Counted from the stretch's first letter, positions 9,114 to 17,319 are shown. The stretch: DNA of 64,000 nt from Candidatus Methanomethylophilaceae archaeon (GCA_017540825.1 JAFYAH010000049.1:1-64000); one strand, 5' to 3'. Numbers and translations: made by a program. The notes: generated by a model from the sequence alone, not told the origin.

Positions 9114-10922
9114 TAATTCTGAAATTCTGCGGTGTGTGGTAATCGCATCATGAGACCCTAACAGCTTTTCCGAGTCCCATCGACCTTCGAAGGTGTCGCC
9201 CTTCGCCACAGGATGGAGCAGCGCGGACAGGTCGAACATGTCCGCATGGTAGAGGGGAACGCTTGGAACGTCGAGATCGAAGACCTCCAGGATCCTGCGG
9301 ACGTTCTTGGTGACTTCCGACAGCCCTTTCCGTTCCCCGTATTCCAGGACGTTCAGGGTGCTGAGTGTCGCCAGGAGGCTCTGGACAGGATACCTGTCCG
9401 CGAGATCCTTCTCGCGGACCACTGCGCGGATCTCCGCGAGCATGATCTGCGAGACGAACTGGATCAGGTAGCGCCCCTCTAAGGTCACGCTGTTGCCGGA
9501 CCTCAGGCGGTCGTCCCGCTCCTTCTCGGAGTCGAAGGCCTGCTCCGTGAGCCTCCTGGCGTCGTACGCGGCCATCATAAGCTCCCAGGAGACGTCCTGC
9601 GAGCACAGCATCACGAACATGCCTGCGCGGTTGTCGACGAAGGAGCGGGCGTTCTTCTTCACGGTCAAGGCGACTCTGCGGCCGTCCATCTCTACCGAGA
9701 AGTACCTGATCGCCTTACCGGCGCGCTTCTTGAAAGCCTTCACAGGGTCTGCCTCGTCCATGTTTCTGGCGTACTCCATGAGGCTGTCTATGAGCAGCTC
9801 CCGGCTCTGCACCTCGTCGGAGTACTTCTTGCTGTCGTACACCACGTAGGCGGCCATGACGCCGTCGGCGGCATGCCCCTCCTCCCCCGGCGACGTTAGG
9901 TCGAACGCCGGGGAGCCGTCTGACAGCGTCCTTCCGGACGCCCTCAGGCCGACCTCCGTCCTCCATACGGTGTAGGCATGGCCGTCGAACACCCGGGACT
10001 CCTTCTCGGCGGACTTCCTGAACTCCGTCAGGGCCGTCTTGACAGCTTTGAATTCCAGCTTGGCCGGAACGACCATCCTCCTCTTGGCTTTCAGCATCCC
10101 ATGGAGGTTCCCTCCGGAGCAGAACCCCCTGTCCATGACGAACAGGGCGTCGTCCCTGCCGTACCTGCGGATGTCGTCTTCCAGCCTCTTGACCGTCGCG
10201 AGGTCTGACAGGGACCCTGGGTAGAACCTGAACATCAGCGGCACGCCCCTGAGGTCGGTGGCCATGGCCCTCTTCACCACGGGGAGGTTCTCCCCGTCCT
10301 TGTTCGGCGCCCATTCGGCCATGCCGTCCAGATCGCTATGCGTGCTGTTGGTGGTGGTGTCCCATGCGACCAGCCCGCCGCATCTGGTGATGCGGCAGGA
10401 GAAGAAGTCGTCAATGCACATGTCCGACTTGCCGATGTTGTTCGTGAACATGCTCATGTCCGGCGACGCCACGGGAATCTCGGTGCCGTAGAGGTCGCGG
10501 AGGTACGTGTTCTCGAACGTCGCCCCTATGGACGAGAACGGCCCGGGGTTCACGGTAAGCGCCATGGCGCAGGTCATTATCGCCTTCGCCGAAAGGCCGA
10601 AGGACCTGGACAGGTCCTCCCCCAGATGGATCCTGCGCTGGATCCCGTCCAGAAGATATACCCCACCGTAGCTCCTACTGCCCACCTTCGAGAAGTCTAT
10701 CGCAGGGTTCATCTCCGCCCTGATGCGCTCGTACTCTTCCCTGCTCTTCATGGGCTTCTTGGGGGTCACGGCTCCGGTTTCCGGATCGTATACGCCGAGG
10801 CACTCGTTGATGGTCTTCTTCTTGCCGTCGACCATCCTCGATGTGCTCTTGTAGGCGTAGTAATGCCCGTTCTTCTCGCGAATCTGCAGCTTCGGTCCGT
10901 TCGGACCCATCTTCCTTGCCAT
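8736..10922 (-). CDS. IS1634/IS4-type DDE transposase (frame runs out of the element)
   Basis: The first 601 codons (10922 down to 9119) lie in the element. They show a DDE fold with WDTTTNSTHSD (first Asp), FVMDRGFCSG (second Asp) and YDARRLTEQAFDSEK, which fits the Y-R-E-K signature around the catalytic Glu. The N-terminus is the zinc-free basic region usual in IS1634 proteins. There is no stop inside this copy of the element. The frame crosses the left inverted repeat and the duplication and continues 127 codons antisense to the methyltransferase, stopping at 8736. The real family C-terminus is probably near SEKLLG; a small frameshift or an element that borrows a flanking stop would explain the run-on. 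Internal GC is that of the core genome. Confidence 0.8.
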   Translation of the reverse strand: MARKMGPNGPKLQIREKNGHYYAYKSTSRMVDGKKKTINECLGVYDPETGAVTPKKPMKSREEYERIRAEMNPAIDFSKVGSRSYGGVYLLDGIQRRIHLGEDLSRSFGLSAKAIMTCAMALTVNPGPFSSIGATFENTYLRDLYGTEIPVASPDMSMFTNNIGKSDMCIDDFFSCRITRCGGLVAWDTTTNSTHSDLDGMAEWAPNKDGENLPVVKRAMATDLRGVPLMFRFYPGSLSDLATVKRLEDDIRRYGRDDALFVMDRGFCSGGNLHGMLKAKRRMVVPAKLEFKAVKTALTEFRKSAEKESRVFDGHAYTVWRTEVGLRASGRTLSDGSPAFDLTSPGEEGHAADGVMAAYVVYDSKKYSDEVQSRELLIDSLMEYARNMDEADPVKAFKKRAGKAIRYFSVEMDGRRVALTVKKNARSFVDNRAGMFVMLCSQDVSWELMMAAYDARRLTEQAFDSEKERDDRLRSGNSVTLEGRYLIQFVSQIMLAEIRAVVREKDLADRYPVQSLLATLSTLNVLEYGERKGLSEVTKNVRRILEVFDLDVPSVPLYHADMFDLSALLHPVAKGDTFEGRWDSEKLLGSHDAITTHRRISELLLSRICELEGSADDIGEFTYHGYGDGVAHLLVLVAVRHVIRETEPIRESLSIEAFPRGELPDSVVVEYNGDIMPATAHAGRQSGTEAVFVPPHLVAAVLIEDPLLRDRRNKVLVVALGDAFVAIV
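9112..9118. repeat. target-site duplication, left copy
   Basis: AATAATT immediately precedes the left end of the insertion sequence and is repeated exactly at 11031-11037 after the right end. It overlaps the last two bases of the methyltransferase stop codon. Confidence 0.85.
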
Positions 10923-11030
10923 CTGATTGCCCTATACTATTTAGTATGTGGTAATATGATATAAAGATAATCCAGATTACTTTCAGCGAATCAAAATCGA
11001 CTCAAATTACCGCACAAAATAGAGTTTCGG
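9119..11030 (-). mobile_element. IS1634-like insertion sequence, 1,912 bp
   Basis: The element is bounded by imperfect inverted repeats: CTGAAATTCTGCGGTGTGTG at 9119 and, in reverse complement, CCGAAACTCTATTTTGTGCG ending at 11030. They match at 18 of the first 25 positions, including a shared GGTAAT. A 7-bp duplication AATAATT flanks both ends. It carries one DDE transposase gene on the minus strand. Removing the element and one duplication restores the methyltransferase stop codon followed directly by 11038 onward, so the insertion is simple and fairly recent. Confidence 0.85.
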
Positions 11031-11037
11031 AATAATT
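11031..11037. repeat. target-site duplication, right copy
   Basis: AATAATT follows the right end of the IS and equals 9112-9118. Confidence 0.85.
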
Positions 11038-11123
11038 GTCTTGTACCGCAAGCGAGAGAACGCGTATATTATATTGTTGTCAATCAATTGCATAACTTTG
11101 ACCTGGACATCAGGCTCTGTTTC

Positions 11124-11163
11124 TTGTGGTTTCAGTGACAGGTGGGGGTCACTGAAACCACAA
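11124..11163. other. perfect 16-bp stem, 8-base loop hairpin
   Basis: TTGTGGTTTCAGTGAC (11124-11139) pairs perfectly with 11148-11163 around the loop AGGTGGGG. Before the IS inserted it lay about 90 bases after the methyltransferase stop, and it faces the 3' end of the Sel1-repeat gene, so it may be a two-way terminator. No T-run follows on either side. The rest of the 11038-11265 gap has no gene that I can see. Confidence 0.7.
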
Positions 11164-11265
11164 TGAGTACAGTATCATTATGAAACGTTATACTAGAAAA
11201 TAGGGGGCGATGTATTGACTGATGTGTCCGTCTTCGAAGTATGGAATTGGGAATAAATCCTAGCA

Positions 11266-12306
11266 TCATATGCTATAGATTTGCCCGAAGTTTTTCAATG
11301 CATTCTTGGCGTGTTTGTTTCCTTGCCTAGCCGCCTTCCTGTACCATTCCATGGCCTTCTTGCCAGACTGCTTTACACCCCTGCCGTTCTCATACAACGA
11401 CCCGAGGCTGTACTGCGCGTCAGCCTGTCCCTGCTCCGCGGCCTCCCTGTACCATTCCGCGGCCCTCTCGTCGGACTGCTCCACACCCTTTCCGGCCTCA
11501 TACAACGACCCGAGGCTGTACTGCGCGTCAGCATGACCCTGCTCCGCGGCCTCTCTGAACCATTCCGCGGCTATTTTGTACGACTGTCTCACACCTAAGC
11601 CTTGGGCATGCATGGATCCGAGGCTGTACTGTGCTTCAGCATCCCCTTGCTTCGCAGCCTTCCTGTACCACTTCGCTGCATCCTCGTCGGAATGAATCAC
11701 GCCTCTGCCTAGCTCATACATCAATCCGAGGCTGTACTGTGCACGAGCATCTTCCTGCTCCGCGGCCTCCCTGAACCATTCCGTAGCTTTCCTGTCGGAC
11801 TTCTTCACACCCCTGCCTTCCATGTACATAGTTCCGATACTATACTGCGCGTCAGCCTGGCCCTGCTCCGCGGCCTCCCTGTACCACTCCGCGGCCCTCT
11901 CGTCGGACTGCTCCACTCCCCTGCCGTCCATGTACATCTCTCCGAGATAGAACTGTGCATCGGCATCCCCTTGTCTCGCTGCCTTGCTGTACAATTCCAC
12001 GGCCCTCTCGTCGGACTGCTCCACTCCCCTACCGACCTTATACATCCAACCGAGAGTGCACTGTGCCATTAATTGTCCCAGTTCAGCCGCCCTAGTGTAC
12101 CATTCCGCGGCCCTCTCATCGGACTGCTCCACTCCCCTGCCGTTCATATACATACTTCCTAAGTAGAACTGTGCATCGGCGATTCCATATTCGGCAGCAA
12201 TTTTGAACAGCTCCGCGGCCTTGGAATAGGATTGTTCTACGCCATCTCCTTTGTAGTAAAGTTTGGCTAACTTGACTGCGGATTCTGCGTCTTCTTCTTC
12301 AGTCAT
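11266..12306 (-). CDS. Sel1-like repeat protein, nine repeats
   Basis: The 346-residue protein is almost wholly built of nine Sel1 repeats of 36 residues with the pattern ADAQYSLGxxYexGxGVxQSxxxAaeWyreAAeqG. It has no signal peptide and no membrane segment, so it is probably cytoplasmic. Such repeats form a curved alpha-helical scaffold for protein-protein contacts. The partner cannot be deduced; the gene sits between a defence operon and housekeeping genes. Neighbouring repeats (for example those around 11410-11530 and 11870-11940) are very similar at DNA level, so the gene may gain and lose repeats. A TATA-like box lies about 20 bases before the ATG. Confidence 0.88.
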   Translation of the reverse strand: MTEEEDAESAVKLAKLYYKGDGVEQSYSKAAELFKIAAEYGIADAQFYLGSMYMNGRGVEQSDERAAEWYTRAAELGQLMAQCTLGWMYKVGRGVEQSDERAVELYSKAARQGDADAQFYLGEMYMDGRGVEQSDERAAEWYREAAEQGQADAQYSIGTMYMEGRGVKKSDRKATEWFREAAEQEDARAQYSLGLMYELGRGVIHSDEDAAKWYRKAAKQGDAEAQYSLGSMHAQGLGVRQSYKIAAEWFREAAEQGHADAQYSLGSLYEAGKGVEQSDERAAEWYREAAEQGQADAQYSLGSLYENGRGVKQSGKKAMEWYRKAARQGNKHAKNALKNFGQIYSI

Positions 12307-12320
12307 ATCGTCGGAAATGT

Positions 12321-12333
12321 ATTTTGATTATAG
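12321..12333 (-). promoter_or_regulatory. TATA-like box of the Sel1-repeat gene
   Basis: On the minus strand TATAATCAAAAT precedes the ATG at 12306 by about 20-25 bases, which fits a leaderless archaeal transcript. Confidence 0.45.
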
Positions 12334-12675
12334 AATGATTCCTTAATAGAGGCTCTGCGGAAACCAACAATTTGCTAATAGATAACTTTCGCGCCTTTTT
12401 CGGAAAGCATCGACTGGACTTGAAGGATCTGAGCAGTTTCTGGCAGATCCTTACGGAGCACTTCAACCCGTACGTCCTCTCGATGTATTCCGACAGGGCA
12501 TGTCCCGTCAACGATCCGTATCTCAGAGGATCCGAATTATGGTAATAACGTCTTTAATTTCAGCAATTAGATAATCTGACAGCCTCTTCGGCCTCCCTGT
12601 CTTCTTCACAGCTCTCAGGCTAGAAAACCCTTTCACACATCGGCATACAGCCTGACCGCCGAAGAAGCACGGATG

Positions 12676-12684
12676 TTTAATTAT
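12676..12684 (+). promoter_or_regulatory. TATA-like box of the NIF3-cdc6-thiolase operon
   Basis: TTTAATTAT is centred 27 bases before ATG 12707. No ribosome site lies between them, so the transcript is probably leaderless. Confidence 0.55.
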
Positions 12685-12706
12685 CACAGTCATCGTTACA
12701 CCCGTC

Positions 12707-14260
12707 ATGAAGGTCTACGACGCCTACAGGATGGCCATTGAGGCCGGCATGTCCAAGGACCCGCGCCCCCGGTCCGAAGTCCGTAGGGTGCTCGACCGCG
12801 CCAAGGAGGCGTACGAGAGGCTCCCCGAGGACAGGAAGGAGCTGTTCGACCAGGAGCGCCTATGGAACCCGTACGCGGACTCCCGCTTCTCCGCCCTCGC
12901 GGAAGAGGCCATGAAGGCGGAGGCGGACACGATCATGTGGGGGATAGACGTCGGCCCGGCCGAGGTCCTGCTGGCCGACAGGCTGAGGGAGAAAGGCAGA
13001 ACCGTCTCCGCAGTCGCCGCCCACCATCCCATAGGGGTCGCCCGTACCTGCTTCCCCGAGGTCATGGACGTCATGCCGGACATGTTCCACTCCGTCGGGG
13101 TCCCGATAAACGTGGCCGAGGGCCTGATCGCCCCGCGCAGGGAGGAGGTCCTCCGCGGAGTGATGGGCTCCAACTACAACCAGGGCGCGGACGCCGCCAG
13201 GCTCCTGGGGATCCCGCTGTTCAACGTCCATTCCCCCGCCGACAACATGGTCCAGGACCACCTGTCCCGCCTCATGGAGTCGTCGTCCCCTTACAGGCTC
13301 AAGGACGTCGTGAACGCCCTCTACACGCAGCCGGAGATCAGGGAGGCCGCCAGATGCAACTCTCCTCCGAAGATAATGGTCGGCTCCGAGGAGTCCCGCT
13401 GCGGGAAGGTCATGTGCAAGATGACCGGAGGCACCTCCTTCTCCAAGGAGGCCTACGAGAAGCTGGCAGACGCCGGCGTAGGCACCGTCATAGCCATGCA
13501 CTTCCCCGAGAGCCACTTCGACGAGGCGAGGAAGAACAACGTCAACCTGGTGATCTCCGGGCACATGTCCTCCGACTCCATAGGCGTCAACCTGATATGC
13601 GACGTCTGGGAGAAGGAGGGGATAAAGGTGCTGCCGTGCTCGGGCTTCACCCGCTTCAGCAGGAATCGAGATGTACGAGCGCAGCTCCAAGATAATACGC
13701 GACGCGCGGGTGTTCGACTTCAACTACGTGCCTGCCAAGCTGATAGGCAGGAAGGAGCAGCTAGGCGCCATGGAGATGCTGTTCCGCCCGCTGGCCGAAT
13801 ACGGCAGGCCCTGCACGGCGATGCTCATGGGCCCGGTCGGGACCGGCAAGACCGTGGCTGCCAAATGCTTCTGCAGGGACCTCTCCGAGTACTGCGCGCT
13901 GAAGGGCTCCCCCATAGACGTCATCTTCGTGAACTGCCGCAACGAGAAGTCCGAGGCGGCCGTGCTGCTTCATCTGGTGCAGCACTTCGACAAAGGCTTC
14001 CCGGACAGGGGCTTCTCCCCGGACCAGATCTGGCGCGCGCTGAAGTCCCAGATCTCCAACAGGGGGAAGGACCTGGTGATCGTTCTGGACGAGGCCGACG
14101 TCCTGCTCAAGAAGGGCTCCATGGACCTCGTCTACCAGATATCGCGCTTCACCGAGGGGGACCCGAGCATCAGCCGCTCCATCTCACTCATCATGATCTC
14201 CCAGGAGCCCCTCCTCAGCCTTGTGGACGAGGCCTCGTTCTCCTCCTTCCGCCGCGCTAA
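12707..14260 (+). CDS. NIF3-like (DUF34) metal-binding protein; frame lacks its expected stop
   Basis: The first 320 residues are a NIF3-family protein: AAHHPIG (about 103-109), a second half with HFPESHFDEAR and ISGHMSS, and IKVLPCSGF as the last conserved element. The His and Glu residues of NIF3 proteins bind two metal ions; the cellular role of the family is not settled. Homology ends near 13668, just before the ATG of cdc6. The frame then runs on to 14260 over cdc6 in another phase, and that part looks like noise (Arg/Gln/Gly-rich). A one-base insertion or deletion near 13660-13670 would restore a normal end. It is the first gene of a likely operon with cdc6 and the thiolase. Confidence 0.8.
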   Translation: MKVYDAYRMAIEAGMSKDPRPRSEVRRVLDRAKEAYERLPEDRKELFDQERLWNPYADSRFSALAEEAMKAEADTIMWGIDVGPAEVLLADRLREKGRTVSAVAAHHPIGVARTCFPEVMDVMPDMFHSVGVPINVAEGLIAPRREEVLRGVMGSNYNQGADAARLLGIPLFNVHSPADNMVQDHLSRLMESSSPYRLKDVVNALYTQPEIREAARCNSPPKIMVGSEESRCGKVMCKMTGGTSFSKEAYEKLADAGVGTVIAMHFPESHFDEARKNNVNLVISGHMSSDSIGVNLICDVWEKEGIKVLPCSGFTRFSRNRDVRAQLQDNTRRAGVRLQLRACQADRQEGAARRHGDAVPPAGRIRQALHGDAHGPGRDRQDRGCQMLLQGPLRVLRAEGLPHRRHLRELPQREVRGGRAASSGAALRQRLPGQGLLPGPDLARAEVPDLQQGEGPGDRSGRGRRPAQEGLHGPRLPDIALHRGGPEHQPLHLTHHDLPGAPPQPCGRGLVLLLPPR

Positions 14261-14849
14261 CTCCGTCATGTTCGACAAGTACGACCGGGAGGAGCTCAGG
14301 GAGATCGTCATGCAGAGGGTCGCCCTGGGGATTATCCCCGGGAAGATAGGCGACGAGCCCGTGGACATGATAGCTGAGAGCTCCGCCGAGTACGGGGACG
14401 CCAGGATGGCGATAGAGCTTCTCGACGAGGCCGCCAACATGGCGGAGGGCGAGGGCGCCGACGAGATCGACGCGGAGCACGTGCGCGGCGCCGAGGCGAG
14501 GATATACAGCACCGTGTCCGAGTCCAAGCTCAAGACGCTGGACAGGAACAGGATGCTGACCCTCCTGGCTATATCAAGGGCGATCAAGAAGTCCCGCTAC
14601 ATCAACATCACCGCCGCGGAGAAGACCTACGCCGTCGTCTGCGAGGAGTACGACACGGCCCCGAGGAAGCACACCCAGTTCTGGACCTACGTCCAGGACA
14701 TCGAGAAGCTCGGTGTGATACAGACCATCGTCCTCAACGACTCCAGCGGGAGGACCACCCTGATCTCCCTCCCGGGCATCCCCTCGAAGGTGCTCTCCGA
14801 GAAGATGGAGTCCCTCCTGGAGAGCTCTTCGGGCAAGGAGGAGCGATGA
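13671..14849 (+). CDS. cdc6: Orc1/Cdc6 replication initiator
   Basis: This is a 392-residue AAA+ ATPase with Walker A GPVGTGKT (54-61), Walker B VIVLDEAD (137-144) and a C-terminal winged helix (about 300-392). It binds origin repeats and loads the MCM helicase. The length is typical for archaeal Orc1/Cdc6. It follows the NIF3-like gene directly and overlaps the thiolase gene by ATGA (14846-14849), so the three genes are probably one transcription unit. I could not find clear origin-recognition repeats near it, so the presence of an origin here is open. Confidence 0.92.
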   Translation: MYERSSKIIRDARVFDFNYVPAKLIGRKEQLGAMEMLFRPLAEYGRPCTAMLMGPVGTGKTVAAKCFCRDLSEYCALKGSPIDVIFVNCRNEKSEAAVLLHLVQHFDKGFPDRGFSPDQIWRALKSQISNRGKDLVIVLDEADVLLKKGSMDLVYQISRFTEGDPSISRSISLIMISQEPLLSLVDEASFSSFRRANSVMFDKYDREELREIVMQRVALGIIPGKIGDEPVDMIAESSAEYGDARMAIELLDEAANMAEGEGADEIDAEHVRGAEARIYSTVSESKLKTLDRNRMLTLLAISRAIKKSRYINITAAEKTYAVVCEEYDTAPRKHTQFWTYVQDIEKLGVIQTIVLNDSSGRTTLISLPGIPSKVLSEKMESLLESSSGKEER

Positions 14850-16228
14850 GGTGCGACCTCTGCCGCAGCGAGGCGGTCACGTTCGTCCGCTACAACGGGA
14901 CCCACCTCTGCCCCGAGCACTTCATGCGCTACGTGGACAAGCGGGTGAAGAGGGAGATCCGCAAGCAGATACGCGTCTACAGCGGCGACAGGATAGCGGT
15001 CGCCGTCTCCGGCGGGAAGGACAGCATGGTCGCGCTCAGGATGATAGCGTCCGTGTTCGGGCCCAGGAACGGCGTCGAGGTCCATGCGATAACGATAGAC
15101 GAGGGCATCGAGGGGTACCGCCCTCCCAGCGTCGACATCGTCCGCAGGTACTGCGAGGAGAGCGGGGTGGAGTTCCACCTGAGGTCGTTCTCTGAGCTTG
15201 GCGTCTCCATGGACGAGATCGCCCCTGTGTCCGGGAGCAGCAGCCCCTGCACCTACTGCGGGGTGTTCCGCAGGAGGCTGATGAACGACGAGGCCAGGAA
15301 GATAGAGGCGAGATACCTGGCGACCGGCCACAACCTCGACGACATGGCCCAGTCGGTGATGATGAACTTCGTCAGGGGGGACGTGGAGAGGCTGGCTCGC
15401 CTGGGCCCTCACGAGAAGGTCCAGCCCGGGCTCGTGCCGAGGTTCCTCCCGCTGAGGACCATACCGGAGAAGGAGACCCTGCTGTACGCAATAGTGTCCG
15501 GCATGGAGTACTGGGACGGGGAGTGCCCCTACTGGAAGGAGGCCCTCCGCAACCAGTACCGCGACATCGTCGACGAGCTGGAGGACCGCTCCCCGGGATC
15601 GAAGTTCAGCATCCTGTCCTCGTACGACGCGCTTCGCCCGATGCTTTACAAAGAGCTCCCGCCGTCGAATCTGACCCTGTGCTCGTGCGGGGAGCCTACG
15701 GTGGGCAGCAGGTGCAAGTCCTGCGAGCTCCTGGAGGAGGCCAGGTCCCGCATCGCCGCCCGCCGCGGGAGCCGAGGCCCTCAGACCTTCTTCCACTTGG
15801 CGCCGTCCGCGGAGTCCTCGAGGCGTATCCCGGCCTCGGCCAGCCTGTCGCGGATCATGTCGGCGAAGGCGTACATCTTGTTCTTCCTCATCTCGGCGCG
15901 GAGGTCCACCAGTATCGCCATCACGGCGTCCAGAGTCCCGTCGTCGGCGGACGGCCTGGGCTCGGGGATGATGTTCAGTATCCCGTTGAGCTCGTTTATC
16001 AGCCTTATGTGCCTCTCGGCGGCCTTCCTGGACAGCTTCTTCTCGCCCATGGACCTGTTGGTGGCCCTGGCCATCTGGAACAGGACCTCGATGGCCGCGC
16101 GGGTGTTGAAGTCGTCGTCCATGGCGTCCCTGAACGCCTGCCTGTACCCTTCGATGGCGTCGCAGCAGTCGTCCGCCTCCGCGTCGCCCTCCGGAGCCGT
16201 CTTGGCGTACGCCAGGAGGTCGGTGTAG
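14846..16228 (+). CDS. TtuA/Ncs6-type tRNA 2-thiolation enzyme (TIGR00269 group); frame runs on
   Basis: The N-terminus has a zinc site (C3, C6, C22, H25), then the PP-loop SGGKDS (55-60), a PCTYCG motif (about 132-137), ATGHNLDD and a second C-terminal zinc ribbon CSCGE...CKSCE. This is the layout of TtuA-type enzymes that adenylate and thiolate a uridine in tRNA and bind an Fe-S cluster through the central cysteines. Real homology ends around residue 310 (about 15775). The frame stays open for another 450 bases antisense to cysS, and that tail is probably not a true protein part. It starts within the cdc6 stop (ATGA). Confidence 0.85.
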   Translation: MRCDLCRSEAVTFVRYNGTHLCPEHFMRYVDKRVKREIRKQIRVYSGDRIAVAVSGGKDSMVALRMIASVFGPRNGVEVHAITIDEGIEGYRPPSVDIVRRYCEESGVEFHLRSFSELGVSMDEIAPVSGSSSPCTYCGVFRRRLMNDEARKIEARYLATGHNLDDMAQSVMMNFVRGDVERLARLGPHEKVQPGLVPRFLPLRTIPEKETLLYAIVSGMEYWDGECPYWKEALRNQYRDIVDELEDRSPGSKFSILSSYDALRPMLYKELPPSNLTLCSCGEPTVGSRCKSCELLEEARSRIAARRGSRGPQTFFHLAPSAESSRRIPASASLSRIMSAKAYILFFLISARRSTSIAITASRVPSSADGLGSGMMFSIPLSSFISLMCLSAAFLDSFFSPMDLLVALAIWNRTSMAARVLKSSSMASLNACLYPSMASQQSSASASPSGAVLAYARRSV

Positions 16229-17229
16229 TTGTTGACAATCCTGGACAGGGCGGTCCTGGACTCCTCGAGGATGGCCTCGCTGTACTCCAGCTCGCTCATG
16301 TAGTGGGCGTTGAGGAAGTAGAACCTGATCGTCTGGGCGTCGAACTTCTTGGAGACGTCCTTGACCGTGAAGAAGTTGCCCTTGGACTTGGACATCTTCT
16401 CGGCCTCGCTCATGCCCTGCCCGCGGACGATGAGCATGCCGTTGTGCATCCAGTAGTTCGCCAGGGGCGCCCCGGTGACCGCCTCGGTCTGGAGGATCTC
16501 GTTCTCGTGGTGCGGGAACACCAGGTCGTTGCCTCCGCCGTGGATGTCTATCGTCTTCCCAAGGTACTTGGCTATCATCGCGGAGCACTCGATGTGCCAT
16601 CCCGGCCTTCCGGGCCCCCAGGGGGAGTCCCAGGAGCATTCCCCGGGCTTGGCGGCCTTCCACACGGCGAAGTCCATGGGGTCCCTCTTGTTCTCGTCCA
16701 GCTTCTTGGCGCCCGACTGCACGCGCTCCGACTGCTGCATGTCGTCCAGCTTCCTCTTGCTGAGCTTCCCGTAGTCCTTCACCTTGCGGACCGAGAAGTA
16801 CACGCTCCCCTCGTCGGTGGCGTACCCGAACCCGCTGTCGATTATCTTCTGGACCATCTCTATGATGTCGCCTATGCACTCGCTGGCCTTGGGGTAGACG
16901 TCCGCCCTGTTTATCCCGAGCTTCTCCGCGTCCTCGAAGTACTTCTCGATGTACTCCGCGGAGAGCTGCAGAGGCTCGACTCCCCTCTCGGCCGCCCTCT
17001 TGATGATCTTGTCGTCCACGTCGGTGAAGTTGGTGACGTGGGTGACGTCGTACCCGAGGTACCTGAGGTAGCGCGCCACGGTGTCGAAGACGATCATGCT
17101 CCTGGCGTGCCCCATGTGGATGTCGTCGTATACGGTGACCCCGCAGACGTACATCCGGACCTTCCCGGGCTCTACGGTCACGAACTCTTCCTTGGAATTG
17201 GTCAGCGTGTTGTGGATTACCAGCGACAT
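15781..17229 (-). CDS. cysS: cysteinyl-tRNA synthetase
   Basis: The 482-residue class I synthetase has the zinc cysteine C29, HMGH at 38-41 (HIGH motif) and KMSKSK at about 277-282. It charges tRNA-Cys with cysteine. Its size is normal. Many methanogens lack CysS and use the SepRS/SepCysS route, so its presence says that this organism charges cysteine directly. I chose ATG 17229 over ATG 17241 because a TATA-like box at 17251-17260 lies 26 bases upstream, which would place the transcript start at this codon. Its 3' end faces the thiolase gene, whose open frame overlaps it. Confidence 0.95.
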   Translation of the reverse strand: MSLVIHNTLTNSKEEFVTVEPGKVRMYVCGVTVYDDIHMGHARSMIVFDTVARYLRYLGYDVTHVTNFTDVDDKIIKRAAERGVEPLQLSAEYIEKYFEDAEKLGINRADVYPKASECIGDIIEMVQKIIDSGFGYATDEGSVYFSVRKVKDYGKLSKRKLDDMQQSERVQSGAKKLDENKRDPMDFAVWKAAKPGECSWDSPWGPGRPGWHIECSAMIAKYLGKTIDIHGGGNDLVFPHHENEILQTEAVTGAPLANYWMHNGMLIVRGQGMSEAEKMSKSKGNFFTVKDVSKKFDAQTIRFYFLNAHYMSELEYSEAILEESRTALSRIVNNYTDLLAYAKTAPEGDAEADDCCDAIEGYRQAFRDAMDDDFNTRAAIEVLFQMARATNRSMGEKKLSRKAAERHIRLINELNGILNIIPEPRPSADDGTLDAVMAILVDLRAEMRKNKMYAFADMIRDRLAEAGIRLEDSADGAKWKKV

Positions 17230-17250
17230 CGTGCCGCCCATGGAAAGGAA

Positions 17251-17260
17251 TGATAAATAA
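17251..17260. promoter_or_regulatory. TATA-like box of cysS
   Basis: On the minus strand TTATTTATCA is centred about 26 bases before the chosen cysS ATG. The same AT-rich stretch may also serve the divergent flavin reductase gene, whose ATG has a GAGGAGG ribosome site. Confidence 0.5.
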
Positions 17261-17319
17261 GGTTGCACCCGGTTCCGCGCCTGCGGGCGTCCGCCTGGGA
17301 CGGCCGAGGAGGAACATCG

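Larger units (their letters stand above)
12299..12708 (-). pseudogene. IS630-type transposase relic, frameshifted
   Basis: Two minus-strand frames join into part of an IS630 transposase N-terminal region. The first (12708-12523) contains GFSSLRAVKKTGRPKRLSD, the linker between the helix-turn-helix domains. The second (from about 12540) contains LTGHALSEYIERTYGLKCSV followed by RICQKLLRSF, the winged-helix part. A frameshift near 12535 separates them, and the DDE catalytic domain is absent. This relic accounts for most of the gap between the Sel1 gene and the NIF3-like gene. Confidence 0.6.

Noticed and set aside
9148-9606. Second transposase frame (152 codons)
   Set aside because: It is an alternative phase of the transposase gene; its only use is to show where a frameshift would give a stop near the IS end.
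11266-12306. CRISPR-like repeat array
   Set aside because: The regular 108-base repeats code for 36-residue Sel1 units in one frame and have no spacers.
12307-12706. Replication origin next to cdc6
   Set aside because: The region upstream of the cdc6 operon is AT-rich, but I see no repeated origin-recognition-box pattern; the IS630 relic explains most of it.
15523-17253. 576-codon plus-strand frame over cysS
   Set aside because: It is the antisense shadow of cysS in GC-rich DNA, with no family motifs.
14687-17317. 876-codon minus-strand frame over the thiolase and cysS genes
   Set aside because: It is a shadow of two well-supported genes, and the translation is Arg/Gly/Ala-rich without motifs.
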